From assembly GCA_002305255.1 (NCBI GenBank), contig DBQN01000002.1, positions 50,328-57,420 of the forward strand: DNA of 7,093 nucleotides, read 5' to 3'. The notes under the pieces were generated by a model. It was not told the DNA's origin, ran no database searches, and saw nothing but the letters and a program-made list of their open reading frames with translations. Within the stretch, counting starts at the first letter, position 1. Each line of letters begins with the position of its first letter. This DNA is from Firmicutes bacterium UBA1393 (GTDB lineage: Bacteria > Bacillota > DTU025). Made by a program: the position numbers and the translations under genes. Shown here piece by piece: positions 1 to 6,557 of this stretch.

Positions 1-1410
1 CGCGTCCGGCGCGCCCGCGTCCTCCTGTTCAGGCGACTCAAGACGCCCCACAGTCACCCCTGGATAGTAGTGGCTGATTATATCTCTGTAGCCGATGCCC
101 AGCGTAGCCATTTTCCGCGCGCCGTACTGACACAAGCCCACTCCATGGCCGTAGCCCGCACCCGACAGCCGGAACTCCGCCGGAGGCTTGCCCTCGCCCC
201 CCGCCGGCACCGCGTCGACCACGAACACGCCGCTCTTCACGGCCACCGACCCTCCAAGGGCCATCCTGATGGCCAGCTCGCCTGCGATCTCGTGCCTTCG
301 CCCGGGCGTGACGATGGCCACCTTCACGGCAGCCCCCCTCGGAGTCCGCTCAAGCACCTCAATGCCGGTGATGTTCGCTGGTCGTACCCCGATGACTGAC
401 GACACAGAGGCTGCCAGCGCCGACGCTGTCACCGTGTAGGTCCATCGATAGCCATTCGACCCGTAACAGTAGTCACTGGCGTCAGGGTTGAGGATGGCCT
501 TCCTCACCATCGCCTCGTCGCGGGGAGAGTCCAAGGTCCGCGCGGCGCCGTTGCTCGATGGCCTGCATGCGATGGTGCGCATATACACGACGTCCGACTT
601 CCACAGCGCCAGCGAGCTTTCGGTGTAGCCTCCGCAACACGCGAAGTAGTTGCTGTCAGGGGCCGGCCTGCCGCCGTACCAAAGCACCTCTCCGGCCGTG
701 GCGTCCACCGCCTCACGCACCGCCGGCGTCGCGATCTCGCGGGCAGCCCCCAGGTACACCTGGCAATGCGTGGTATTGCATATGTCGAACGCGTCGGCAG
801 CATGACGCCTGCCGGCATTCACCGCCTCAGTGCGGGCAATGACCGCCTGCACCCGCAGGGCTTCCGGCGGCGAACTCGCACCTATCTCGTATGGGACCAC
901 TCCTGCTACGTAATCCTCGAGGTCTACCACGTTAACAATGGCAAGACCGCTGCCGCCTGCTCGCAGGCATATCAGGAACTCGCCCCTGTACACACTCGCC
1001 GGGTTGTCGAGCCACAATAGGTGAGACTGCGTTCCGCTGCCCCCGACCGTTACCGTAGCCGGCATGGATGTGCGGACCACTGTCGCATCAGCCCCGTGAC
1101 ACGCCAGCACACTGCCTCCTGCTTCAGGCCGCGAATCCAGCTCGAACCGCACCGGCGCGGCCAGCTCAGTGCCGTTCACCACCAGGCGTTGACCTGCAGC
1201 GCCAGCCGCGCCGGTCGCGCTTCCCGCGCCGCCAACGCCGCCAACCACCGCGACTCCAATCGTGGGTTTGTCGGCACACGCCAGCCCGACTCTGATGGTC
1301 CGCACAACTGCCACCGCAGTCGTGGTGCCCCCATCCTTCACAACAGCCAGCCCCGGCACAAGCACCACCAGGGCAACCACCAACGCGAACGAAACCGCAA
1401 CTCTCTTCAT
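1..1410 (-). CDS. SpoIID/LytB-domain exported protein (C-terminus cut by window edge)
   Basis: I translated this by hand: it is open for 470 codons from the ATG at 1410 to the left edge, with no stop, so the C-terminus is missing. SpoIID proteins are membrane-anchored or exported lytic transglycosylases that cut stripped glycan strands, classically during engulfment of the forespore. Residues 1-24 look like a signal peptide or anchor (MKR, then a Val/Ala/Leu core). Residues 54-73 are a Gly/Ala-rich low-complexity stretch. The SpoIID domain covers about 158-455. VVPYEIG (171-177) holds E175, the likely catalytic glutamate. DICNTTHCQVY (209-219) carries C211, H215 and C216, residues used for metal binding in some SpoIID proteins. 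ACCGGYTES (257-265) and GAGYGHGVGLCQYGA (417-431) are family signatures. The protein is already longer than B. subtilis SpoIID (about 340 residues). The start lies 3 nt after the plsY stop without a strong SD, suggesting translational coupling. It could be spoIID itself or a LytB-like paralogue. Confidence 0.9.
   Translation of the reverse strand, partial: MKRVAVSFALVVALVVLVPGLAVVKDGGTTTAVAVVRTIRVGLACADKPTIGVAVVGGVGGAGSATGAAGAAGQRLVVNGTELAAPVRFELDSRPEAGGSVLACHGADATVVRTSMPATVTVGGSGTQSHLLWLDNPASVYRGEFLICLRAGGSGLAIVNVVDLEDYVAGVVPYEIGASSPPEALRVQAVIARTEAVNAGRRHAADAFDICNTTHCQVYLGAAREIATPAVREAVDATAGEVLWYGGRPAPDSNYFACCGGYTESSLALWKSDVVYMRTIACRPSSNGAARTLDSPRDEAMVRKAILNPDASDYCYGSNGYRWTYTVTASALAASVSSVIGVRPANITGIEVLERTPRGAAVKVAIVTPGRRHEIAGELAIRMALGGSVAVKSGVFVVDAVPAGGEGKPPAEFRLSGAGYGHGVGLCQYGARKMATLGIGYRDIISHYYPGVTVGRLESPEQEDAGAPDA
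1192..1251 (-). other. Gly/Ala-rich low-complexity segment in the SpoIID-like protein
   Basis: Codons 54-73 of the SpoIID-like gene are almost entirely GGC, GCG, GCT and GTT, giving a Gly/Ala/Val/Ser/Thr tract. It lies between the signal peptide region and the conserved domain and is probably a flexible linker or an insertion in the N-terminal region. No exact tandem repeat unit is visible. Confidence 0.6.
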
Positions 1411-1413
1411 GGC

Positions 1414-2004
1414 CTATGCCAGCCTGCGGATGCGCCGGCGGCGGTGCCTGCCCGCCACAGCCTCCGGCATGTGGCGCAGGCAGATCGCGTAGCCTGCAGC
1501 CGCAAGGTAGACGATCTGATCAGGGCCGACCCCGATCGCGAAGCCAAGCGCAGGCAGCATCGCCGCCGCGAGGGCAGACGCCCTGGCAACTGTGCGTGTG
1601 AGAGCGAAAGCCAGCACCCACATCGCCGCAGCCGGGAGTATCACATCAGGCGCCACCACCGCGCACACGCCGGCAAAGGTGGCGATCCCCTTGCCGCCTC
1701 GAAATCCGAACCATATAGGAAGAATGTGCCCTACAACTGAGGCGACACCGGCCGTCATTCCGCCCTGCAAGTCGCCTCCGGCGAGACGCATGCCCACGTA
1801 CGCAGCCAGCGCACCCTTTCCCACATCGAGAAGGGCCACCAGCGCGCCCCAGCCTATGCCGGCCAGCCGTCCAACGTTCGCGCCCCCGGCTGTGCCGGAG
1901 CCCCTCCGTCTTACATCAACGTGTACCGCCAGTTTGCCAATGATTACGGCCCATGATACGGAACCGAGGGCATATCCTGACAAAATGGGGAGTCCCCAGT
2001 CCAT
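1414..2004 (-). CDS. plsY: PlsY acyl-phosphate:glycerol-3-phosphate acyltransferase, with divergent motifs
   Basis: PlsY is an integral membrane enzyme that transfers an acyl chain from acyl-phosphate to glycerol-3-phosphate, giving lysophosphatidic acid, the first step of phospholipid synthesis in most bacteria. From the ATG at 2004 it has 196 residues, the normal size. It is highly hydrophobic with several membrane segments (about 5-27, 50-72, 85-100, 110-136, 145-178). Family motifs are GSGTAGGANVGR (35-46, usually GSGNxGATNxxR), DVGKG (60-64), and GHILP...FRGGKGIAT (92-109). The C-terminal HRxN motif is altered: H178 is kept, but the expected Asn is E181, and the tail is Arg-rich (RHRRRRIRR). 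A GTG start at 2016 would add four residues and overlap the kinase gene. I prefer 2004 because GGCGGTGAT lies 7 nt upstream. The gene follows the lipid kinase stop by 4 nt and ends 3 nt before the SpoIID-like gene. Confidence 0.88.
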   Translation of the reverse strand: MDWGLPILSGYALGSVSWAVIIGKLAVHVDVRRRGSGTAGGANVGRLAGIGWGALVALLDVGKGALAAYVGMRLAGGDLQGGMTAGVASVVGHILPIWFGFRGGKGIATFAGVCAVVAPDVILPAAAMWVLAFALTRTVARASALAAAMLPALGFAIGVGPDQIVYLAAAGYAICLRHMPEAVAGRHRRRRIRRLA

Positions 2005-2008
2005 GGCG

Positions 2009-2890
2009 TTAATCACCGCCCACTACTACGTTGATGGCCTGACGCTCGACGGTCAACTCTAGTCTATCACTGAAAAAGGCCTCGCCCTCAACGTGGCACA
2101 CCTGAGGCGTAGCGCATTCAATGATCAGCCGTGAGGTCTTGTACATCTCGACTTCCTTGATAGACGTGTGCGAGCCATCCATGACTTTCGAGAAACACCG
2201 CGCGAACTTGATGAGCGATATCTTATCGACAATGCACACGTCGAGCAGCCCGTCGTCGATTTCCGCATCGGGGCAGATCATCATCCCGCCGCCGATGGTG
2301 CGCGCGTTGGTGGCGGCGCACAACAGGGGCGTCCTCGACAGTTCACGGTCATCAAGCGTGATCTTGACATGCGCCGGGCGGTAGGTGAGGATGACCTGGA
2401 CAAGCGCCAGAAGGTAGTTCCATATGCCCGACAGCCGTTTCTTCCTGCTGTTCGTGCGGTAGGTGACGGCGGCGTCAAAGCCCGTTCCGAAGCTTGAGAT
2501 GAAGTACCTGTCGTTTGCGCGGCAGAGGTCGACAGCTCGCAGCTTGCCCCGGGCGATAATGGCACACGCGGCCTCCGGGTCATCGCCCGGCACCTCGACG
2601 GCCCTGCGGAAGTCGTTGCCTGTTCCCGTCGGTATCAGCGCAAGGGCGGCGCCGGTGCCTGCGATCCCGTTTACGACCTCGTTGACGGTTCCATCGCCTC
2701 CCATGGCAGCCACCACGTCATATCCGGAAGATGCTGCGGCCCGGGCGATTCTCACAGCATCTCCCGGACCGTGTGTACGCTGTATCTCAAACTCGACCCC
2801 TAGCCGATTCATGGCCTTGATAACTGCTTCTTCTTGTGCTGCAGCTCTGCCCCCACCTGCAGTGGGGTTGAGCACTATCATTACTCGCAA
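2009..2890 (-). CDS. Diacylglycerol kinase-family lipid kinase (DgkB/YegS type)
   Basis: This 293-residue soluble lipid kinase should phosphorylate a lipid hydroxyl, most likely on diacylglycerol to give phosphatidic acid, using ATP at the inner membrane face. It is the usual length for the DgkB/YegS family. The N-terminal nucleotide-binding domain has NPTAGGGRA (8-16), GGDGTVNEVVNG (64-75) and PTGTGNDF (87-94). The C-terminal beta-sandwich has FGTGFDAAV (134-142) and PDAEIDDGLLDV (207-218). The late conserved motif normally reading VDGE is VEGE here (E268; codon GAG at 2089-2087). The start chosen is TTG at 2890, because GGGAGGG lies 7 nt upstream. An in-frame ATG at 2881 would be too far from it (16 nt). 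The gene begins 39 nt after hydA and ends 4 nt before plsY, whose product leads to the same phosphatidic acid pool. The true substrate is not shown by the sequence, so I give no symbol. Confidence 0.88.
   Translation of the reverse strand: MRVMIVLNPTAGGGRAAAQEEAVIKAMNRLGVEFEIQRTHGPGDAVRIARAAASSGYDVVAAMGGDGTVNEVVNGIAGTGAALALIPTGTGNDFRRAVEVPGDDPEAACAIIARGKLRAVDLCRANDRYFISSFGTGFDAAVTYRTNSRKKRLSGIWNYLLALVQVILTYRPAHVKITLDDRELSRTPLLCAATNARTIGGGMMICPDAEIDDGLLDVCIVDKISLIKFARCFSKVMDGSHTSIKEVEMYKTSRLIIECATPQVCHVEGEAFFSDRLELTVERQAINVVVGGD
2012..2020 (-). promoter_or_regulatory. Ribosome binding site of plsY
   Basis: The minus strand reads GGCGGTGAT, close to the consensus AGGAGGTGAT, with 7 nt before the ATG at 2004. 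It lies within the last codons of the upstream kinase gene. It favours the ATG at 2004 over the GTG at 2016, which falls inside this site. Confidence 0.65.
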
Positions 2891-2897
2891 CTACTTG

Positions 2898-2904
2898 CCC
2901 TCCC
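2898..2904 (-). promoter_or_regulatory. Ribosome binding site of the lipid kinase gene, inside a hairpin arm
   Basis: The minus strand reads GGGAGGG, 7 nt before the TTG at 2890. It decides the start, since the alternative ATG at 2881 would be 16 nt away. Most of it lies in the 3' arm of the hairpin at 2900-2928. Confidence 0.7.
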
Positions 2905-2928
2905 AGCCAGAACGCGCATAGCTGAGAG
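2900..2928 (-). promoter_or_regulatory. Imperfect hairpin in the hydA/lipid-kinase junction covering the SD
   Basis: The minus strand carries CTCTCAGC (2928-2921) and GCTGGGAG (2907-2900), which pair over 8 positions with one U-G wobble. Two further pairs (U2920-G2908 and A2919-U2909) could extend the stem. The 5' arm starts just after the hydA stop codon (2932-2930), and the 3' arm contains most of the kinase SD. There is no U-run after it, so it does not look like an intrinsic terminator. It could link translation of the kinase to ribosomes ending hydA. The pairing is seen; the regulatory role is inferred. Confidence 0.45.
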
Positions 2929-2929
2929 T

Positions 2930-4696
2930 CTAATTACACGCAGAGCCCGCCTTTCCTGCATGCACATGATGCGTGTGGAGCAATTCGTGAGCCTTCTCGC
3001 TGCCCGCCTCTCCCAACAGGCGGTCGTAAAGCGCTGTTACGAAGGGGTTGTCGTGTGCGCGCCGCAGCATCTGCATCTTGTCGATGCCGTAGAGCGCCTT
3101 TGCTCGTTTCTTCCGCACCTCTATATGAGATGGCACTGGCTGCCCAGCACCGCCGATGCACCCGCCTGGGCACGACATCACTTCAACCAGGTCATACTCG
3201 GCCTTGCCCTCTGCTATGGCCTCCAGAACTGCACTGGCCGCCCCCAGCGAGTGCGCCACGGCTAGCCTGATCGTGACGCCGCCCAGCTCGACGCTGGCTT
3301 CGCGCACCCCATCCATGCCCCTTACCTCTTCGAACGCGAGCCTGGCCGCCTCGTGTCGATGCCCTTCTGCGTCAGCCGGTGCAAGCAGTGATGCCGCCGC
3401 CCTGAGCACCGCCTCGGCCACACCTCCGGTGTTTCCGAAGATCATCCCGGCTCCAGTGGCCATGCCGAGAGGCAGATCAAAGGGCTCTGATGGCAGCTGG
3501 TCGAAGTCGATCCCCACCTGACGTATCATCATCGCCAGCTCATGCGTGGTCAACACCACGTCCACATCGGGCCTGCCGTCGCGGGAGAACTCCTCGCGGG
3601 CAGCCTCCGACTTTTTCGCCGTGCACGGCATGATCGACACGACGAACACATCCGTGCCGTCCTCGGCCTCTCCGAGCACGGGCGTGTTGCGCACCAGCGA
3701 ACCGAACATCTGTTGAGGCGAACGGCACGTCGATAGGTTGGGAAGGAACTCCGGATGTCTCTGCTCAACGTACTTCACCCATGCCGGGCAGCACGACGTG
3801 AACTGCGGCAGACGCGAACGGTCACCGGATACCAGCCGACCTACGAACTCCGCGGTCTCTTCCACCACGGTGAGGTCGGCTGTGAAGGCCGTGTCGAGTA
3901 CCATGTCAAACCCGAGGCGCTTCAGAGCCGCCACGACCTTCCCAGTATCGGCCCATCCGGGCGCGTGCCCGAATTCCTCGCCGAGGGCAACCCGAACCGC
4001 CGGGGCCACCTGCGCAATGACCTTCATCTTCGGGTTGCCCAGGGCCTTCCACACCCTGGATGTATCATCTTTGATGGTCAGAGCTGCAGTCGGGCACACG
4101 CTCACGCACTGCCCGCACTGCACGCAGTCGACCTCGCGCAGCTCACGGTTGAAGGCGGGCATCACCGCCGCGTTCGCGCCTCTGAACGCGAAATCGAGTA
4201 TGCCGATGCCCTGCACCTCACCGCAAACCCTCACACAGTCGCCACAGAGGATGCACTTGTTCGGATCGCGCACGATCCCCGCCGTGCTCCTGTCGAGCGG
4301 CCTCTTGGCGTCGCCGCCGCCGAAACGGATGTCTCTCACGCCCAAGCGCTGGGCAAGGCTCTGCAGCCGGCATCCACCGTTCTTGGTGCATGTGGTGCAC
4401 TCCCGATCGTGCCTTGCCAAGAGGAGCTCCAGGATCGTACGCCTGATCTCCATGAGTTTCTCGGTGTTGGTGCGCACGACCATACCGGGCTGAGGCGGCA
4501 CTGTGCACGAGCTTACGACGCCCATGCGATCCACCTCGACCACACACATCCTGCATGCCCCGTACACCGACAACTCAGAATGATAGCAGAAAGTCGGTAG
4601 ATCGATGCCTGCCTTGCGCACCAACTCGAGCAGGTTGCGCTCTCCCTCGATGCGGACTGAAATCCCGTCTATAGTGACCACAGGTTCCATTGCCAT
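2930..4696 (-). CDS. hydA: [FeFe] hydrogenase catalytic subunit (HydA/HndD type)
   Basis: This is the catalytic subunit of a cytoplasmic NAD-linked [FeFe] hydrogenase, interconverting protons and H2 at the H-cluster. It has 588 residues, close to CpI or HndD. In order: a NuoG-like [2Fe-2S] domain (C37, C48, C51, C64); a His-Cys3 [4Fe-4S] site (H96, C100, C103, C109); two ferredoxin-type [4Fe-4S] sites (C148, C151, C154, C158 and C191, C194, C197, C201); then the H-domain. Its three motifs are TSCCPAW (300-306), MPCTAKKSE (356-364) and EVMSCPGGCIGGAGQP (505-520). H-cluster ligands C303, C358, C509 and C513 are all present, as is C302, the proton-relay cysteine. A small-subunit-like segment (about 530-575) ends the protein, followed by a His-rich tail. 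It lacks the additional C-terminal [2Fe-2S] domain known in Thermotoga HydA. An open TTG start at 4786 would run 68 nt into hydB. I prefer ATG 4696, which has AGGAGGT upstream and begins right at the ferredoxin-like domain. Confidence 0.96.
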   Translation of the reverse strand: MAMEPVVTIDGISVRIEGERNLLELVRKAGIDLPTFCYHSELSVYGACRMCVVEVDRMGVVSSCTVPPQPGMVVRTNTEKLMEIRRTILELLLARHDRECTTCTKNGGCRLQSLAQRLGVRDIRFGGGDAKRPLDRSTAGIVRDPNKCILCGDCVRVCGEVQGIGILDFAFRGANAAVMPAFNRELREVDCVQCGQCVSVCPTAALTIKDDTSRVWKALGNPKMKVIAQVAPAVRVALGEEFGHAPGWADTGKVVAALKRLGFDMVLDTAFTADLTVVEETAEFVGRLVSGDRSRLPQFTSCCPAWVKYVEQRHPEFLPNLSTCRSPQQMFGSLVRNTPVLGEAEDGTDVFVVSIMPCTAKKSEAAREEFSRDGRPDVDVVLTTHELAMMIRQVGIDFDQLPSEPFDLPLGMATGAGMIFGNTGGVAEAVLRAAASLLAPADAEGHRHEAARLAFEEVRGMDGVREASVELGGVTIRLAVAHSLGAASAVLEAIAEGKAEYDLVEVMSCPGGCIGGAGQPVPSHIEVRKKRAKALYGIDKMQMLRRAHDNPFVTALYDRLLGEAGSEKAHELLHTHHVHAGKAGSACN

Positions 4697-4708
4697 GGTT
4701 GCCTGCTT

Positions 4709-4715
4709 ACCTCCT
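4709..4715 (-). promoter_or_regulatory. Ribosome binding site of hydA
   Basis: The minus strand reads AGGAGGT in the 22-nt gap between the hydB stop (4721-4719) and the ATG at 4696. The 12-nt spacing is rather long, but there is no other start codon between them. This supports starting hydA at 4696 rather than inside hydB. Confidence 0.65.
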
Positions 4716-4718
4716 GCC

Positions 4719-6557
4719 CTATACGGCCGCAATAGCCTTGAACTTGCACGTAGCCACACATGCGCCGCAACGGGTGCACTTCGCAACGTCGATCACGTGC
4801 ACTTGCCTGACCTCGCCGCTTATGGCCCCAACGGGGCACGCCTGTGCGCACCTGGTGCATCCGCGGCACTTGCTCTCAGATATCTCGTAGCGCTTCAGAG
4901 CCTTGCACACCCCGGCCGGGCACCGCTTCTCGACAATGTGCGCAACATACTCGTCCATGAAATACTTCATCGTCGCCATCACCGGGTTCGGCGCCGTGCG
5001 TCCGAGCCCGCACAGCGAGCTCTCCTTCACCACCGAGGCCAGAGTCTCAAGGATATGCAGGTCATCCATGGTGGCCGTGCCGCCGACGATCTTCTCAAGG
5101 ATCTCGAGCATGCGGTGGGTTCCCTCACGGCACGGCACGCACTTTCCGCACGATTCCTTCTGGGCAAAGCTCATGAAGAACCTCGCCACCTCGACCATGC
5201 ACGTGCCCGAATCCATGATCACCAAGCCGCCCGAGCCCATCATCGCCCCTGCCCTGGTTAGGGAGTCGTAGTCGAGCTTGATGTCGAGCAACTCAGTGGG
5301 CAGACAGCTGCCTGATGGCCCTCCGATCTGCGCCGCCTTGAACTCTCCGCCACCGCGGATGCCGCCGCCAATGTCATACACGACCTCCCGAAGGGTCTTA
5401 CCCGTGGGGATCTCTATGAGACCGGTATTCGCGACCTGCCCGGTGATGGCGAAGGTTTTCGTGCCCGGACTGCCTTCCACTCCGATGCTCTGGAACCACG
5501 CGGGCCCACGCAGGATGATAGATGGCACTGTCGCAAGAGTCTCAACATTGTTGATGACAGTGGGCTTACCGAAAAGGCCCTCCTGCGCAGGAAAAGGCGG
5601 ACGGGGTTTCGGCATGCCCCGCTTGCCCTCTATCGAGGCAAGCAGAGCCGTCTCCTCGCCGCACACAAACGCGCCGGCGCCCTCTTTGATGGTCACGTCA
5701 AAGCTGAAATTGGTGCCGAGTATCCTCTCGCCGAGAAGGCCGACGCGACGGCACTGCTCGACGGCGCGCTTGAGCCTGCCGACGGCCATGGGGTACTCAG
5801 CCCGCACGTAGATGTAGCCGTGCGAAGCCCCGATGGCTCTGCCCGCGATGGCCAGGCCCTCAAGCACCCTGTGCGGATCGCCCTCCATGACAGCCCTGTC
5901 CATAAACGCGCCGGGGTCACCCTCGTCGCCATTGCAGACCACGTATTTCACATCGCCCGGCGCAGTGCGGGCGAACATCCACTTGCGTCCGGTAGGGAAA
6001 CCGCCTCCGCCCCTGCCCCTCAGGCCGCTGTCGAGGATCTCCTCAACGACGTCATCTGGAGTAAGGTCGCATACGGCCCTGGCCAGTGCCTTGTATCCAT
6101 CCCGCGCGATATACTGGTCAAGCTCATCGGGATCAATGATCCCGCAATTGCACAAAGTCACGCGAGTCTGACTGCTGTAGAACGGGATCTCAGCCTCGCC
6201 GTGATAAGCCTCATTCGTGACAGGATGATGATACAGCAGCTCCTCGATGGCCTCGCCCTGCTTCAGCGTGCGCTCTACAATCGCCGGCACGTCGGAGGCC
6301 TTGACCTTCACGTACAAGACGTTGTCAGGCACGATCCTCACCAGCGGGCCGGCCTCGCAGAACCCGTCACAACCACCCTTGGTGATCGCTGCGACATCGG
6401 CGCCTAGCCGCTCGAACTCACGCAGCACTTCATCTGCACCGTTAGCAAGGCAGCCGGTGCCCACGCAGATCAGCACGCGGCGACCCACAGCCTTCATGCG
6501 GGCCTCACACTGCCTCGCGTAATCAAGCAGCTCTTCTCGGCTGCTAATGCGTTTCAA
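4719..6557 (-). CDS. hydB: NAD(H)-binding flavoprotein subunit of [FeFe] hydrogenase (HydB/HndC, NuoF-like)
   Basis: This is the diaphorase subunit that exchanges electrons with NAD(H) through FMN and passes them to HydA. It has 612 residues, usual for HydB/HndC and longer than NuoF because of added domains at both ends. A thioredoxin-like [2Fe-2S] domain (about 28-100) has C31, C36, C63 and C67. The NuoF core has GLRGRGGGGFPTGRKW (178-193), CNGDEGDPGAFMDR (208-221) and GAGAFVCGEETAL (293-305) for FMN and nucleotide, then ESCGKCVPCREGT (468-480) with C470, C473, C476 and C516 for a [4Fe-4S] cluster. A C-terminal domain carries two more [4Fe-4S] sites (C564, C567, C570, C574 and C594, C597, C600, C604). 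H540, C546 and C551, in a segment conserved among HydB proteins, may be a metal site. The start is TTG at 6557, overlapping hydC by 14 nt; AGAGAGGTGA sits 6 nt upstream. The next internal ATG (codon 21, at 6497) is less likely. Confidence 0.95.
   Translation of the reverse strand: MKRISSREELLDYARQCEARMKAVGRRVLICVGTGCLANGADEVLREFERLGADVAAITKGGCDGFCEAGPLVRIVPDNVLYVKVKASDVPAIVERTLKQGEAIEELLYHHPVTNEAYHGEAEIPFYSSQTRVTLCNCGIIDPDELDQYIARDGYKALARAVCDLTPDDVVEEILDSGLRGRGGGGFPTGRKWMFARTAPGDVKYVVCNGDEGDPGAFMDRAVMEGDPHRVLEGLAIAGRAIGASHGYIYVRAEYPMAVGRLKRAVEQCRRVGLLGERILGTNFSFDVTIKEGAGAFVCGEETALLASIEGKRGMPKPRPPFPAQEGLFGKPTVINNVETLATVPSIILRGPAWFQSIGVEGSPGTKTFAITGQVANTGLIEIPTGKTLREVVYDIGGGIRGGGEFKAAQIGGPSGSCLPTELLDIKLDYDSLTRAGAMMGSGGLVIMDSGTCMVEVARFFMSFAQKESCGKCVPCREGTHRMLEILEKIVGGTATMDDLHILETLASVVKESSLCGLGRTAPNPVMATMKYFMDEYVAHIVEKRCPAGVCKALKRYEISESKCRGCTRCAQACPVGAISGEVRQVHVIDVAKCTRCGACVATCKFKAIAAV

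Noticed and set aside
70..1740. Plus-strand open frames over the left end (for example 1021-1740)
   Set aside because: The minus strand here holds a continuous SpoIID-domain reading frame with clear signatures and then plsY. The plus-strand frames have no family features.
2891..2929. Intrinsic terminator after hydA
   Set aside because: There is a hairpin, but no run of T follows it on the minus strand; instead the SD and start of the next gene come at once.
4697..4786. N-terminal extension of HydA from TTG 4786
   Set aside because: It would overlap hydB by 68 nt, adds a basic stretch unlike HydA N-termini, and ignores the AGGAGGT just upstream of ATG 4696.
3738..5261. Long plus-strand open frames opposite hydA and hydB (for example 3755-4600 and 4605-5261)
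   Set aside because: They lie antisense to genes with intact, motif-rich proteins. Their translations are Arg/His/Ala-rich with no recognisable domain, as expected for shadow frames in GC-rich DNA.
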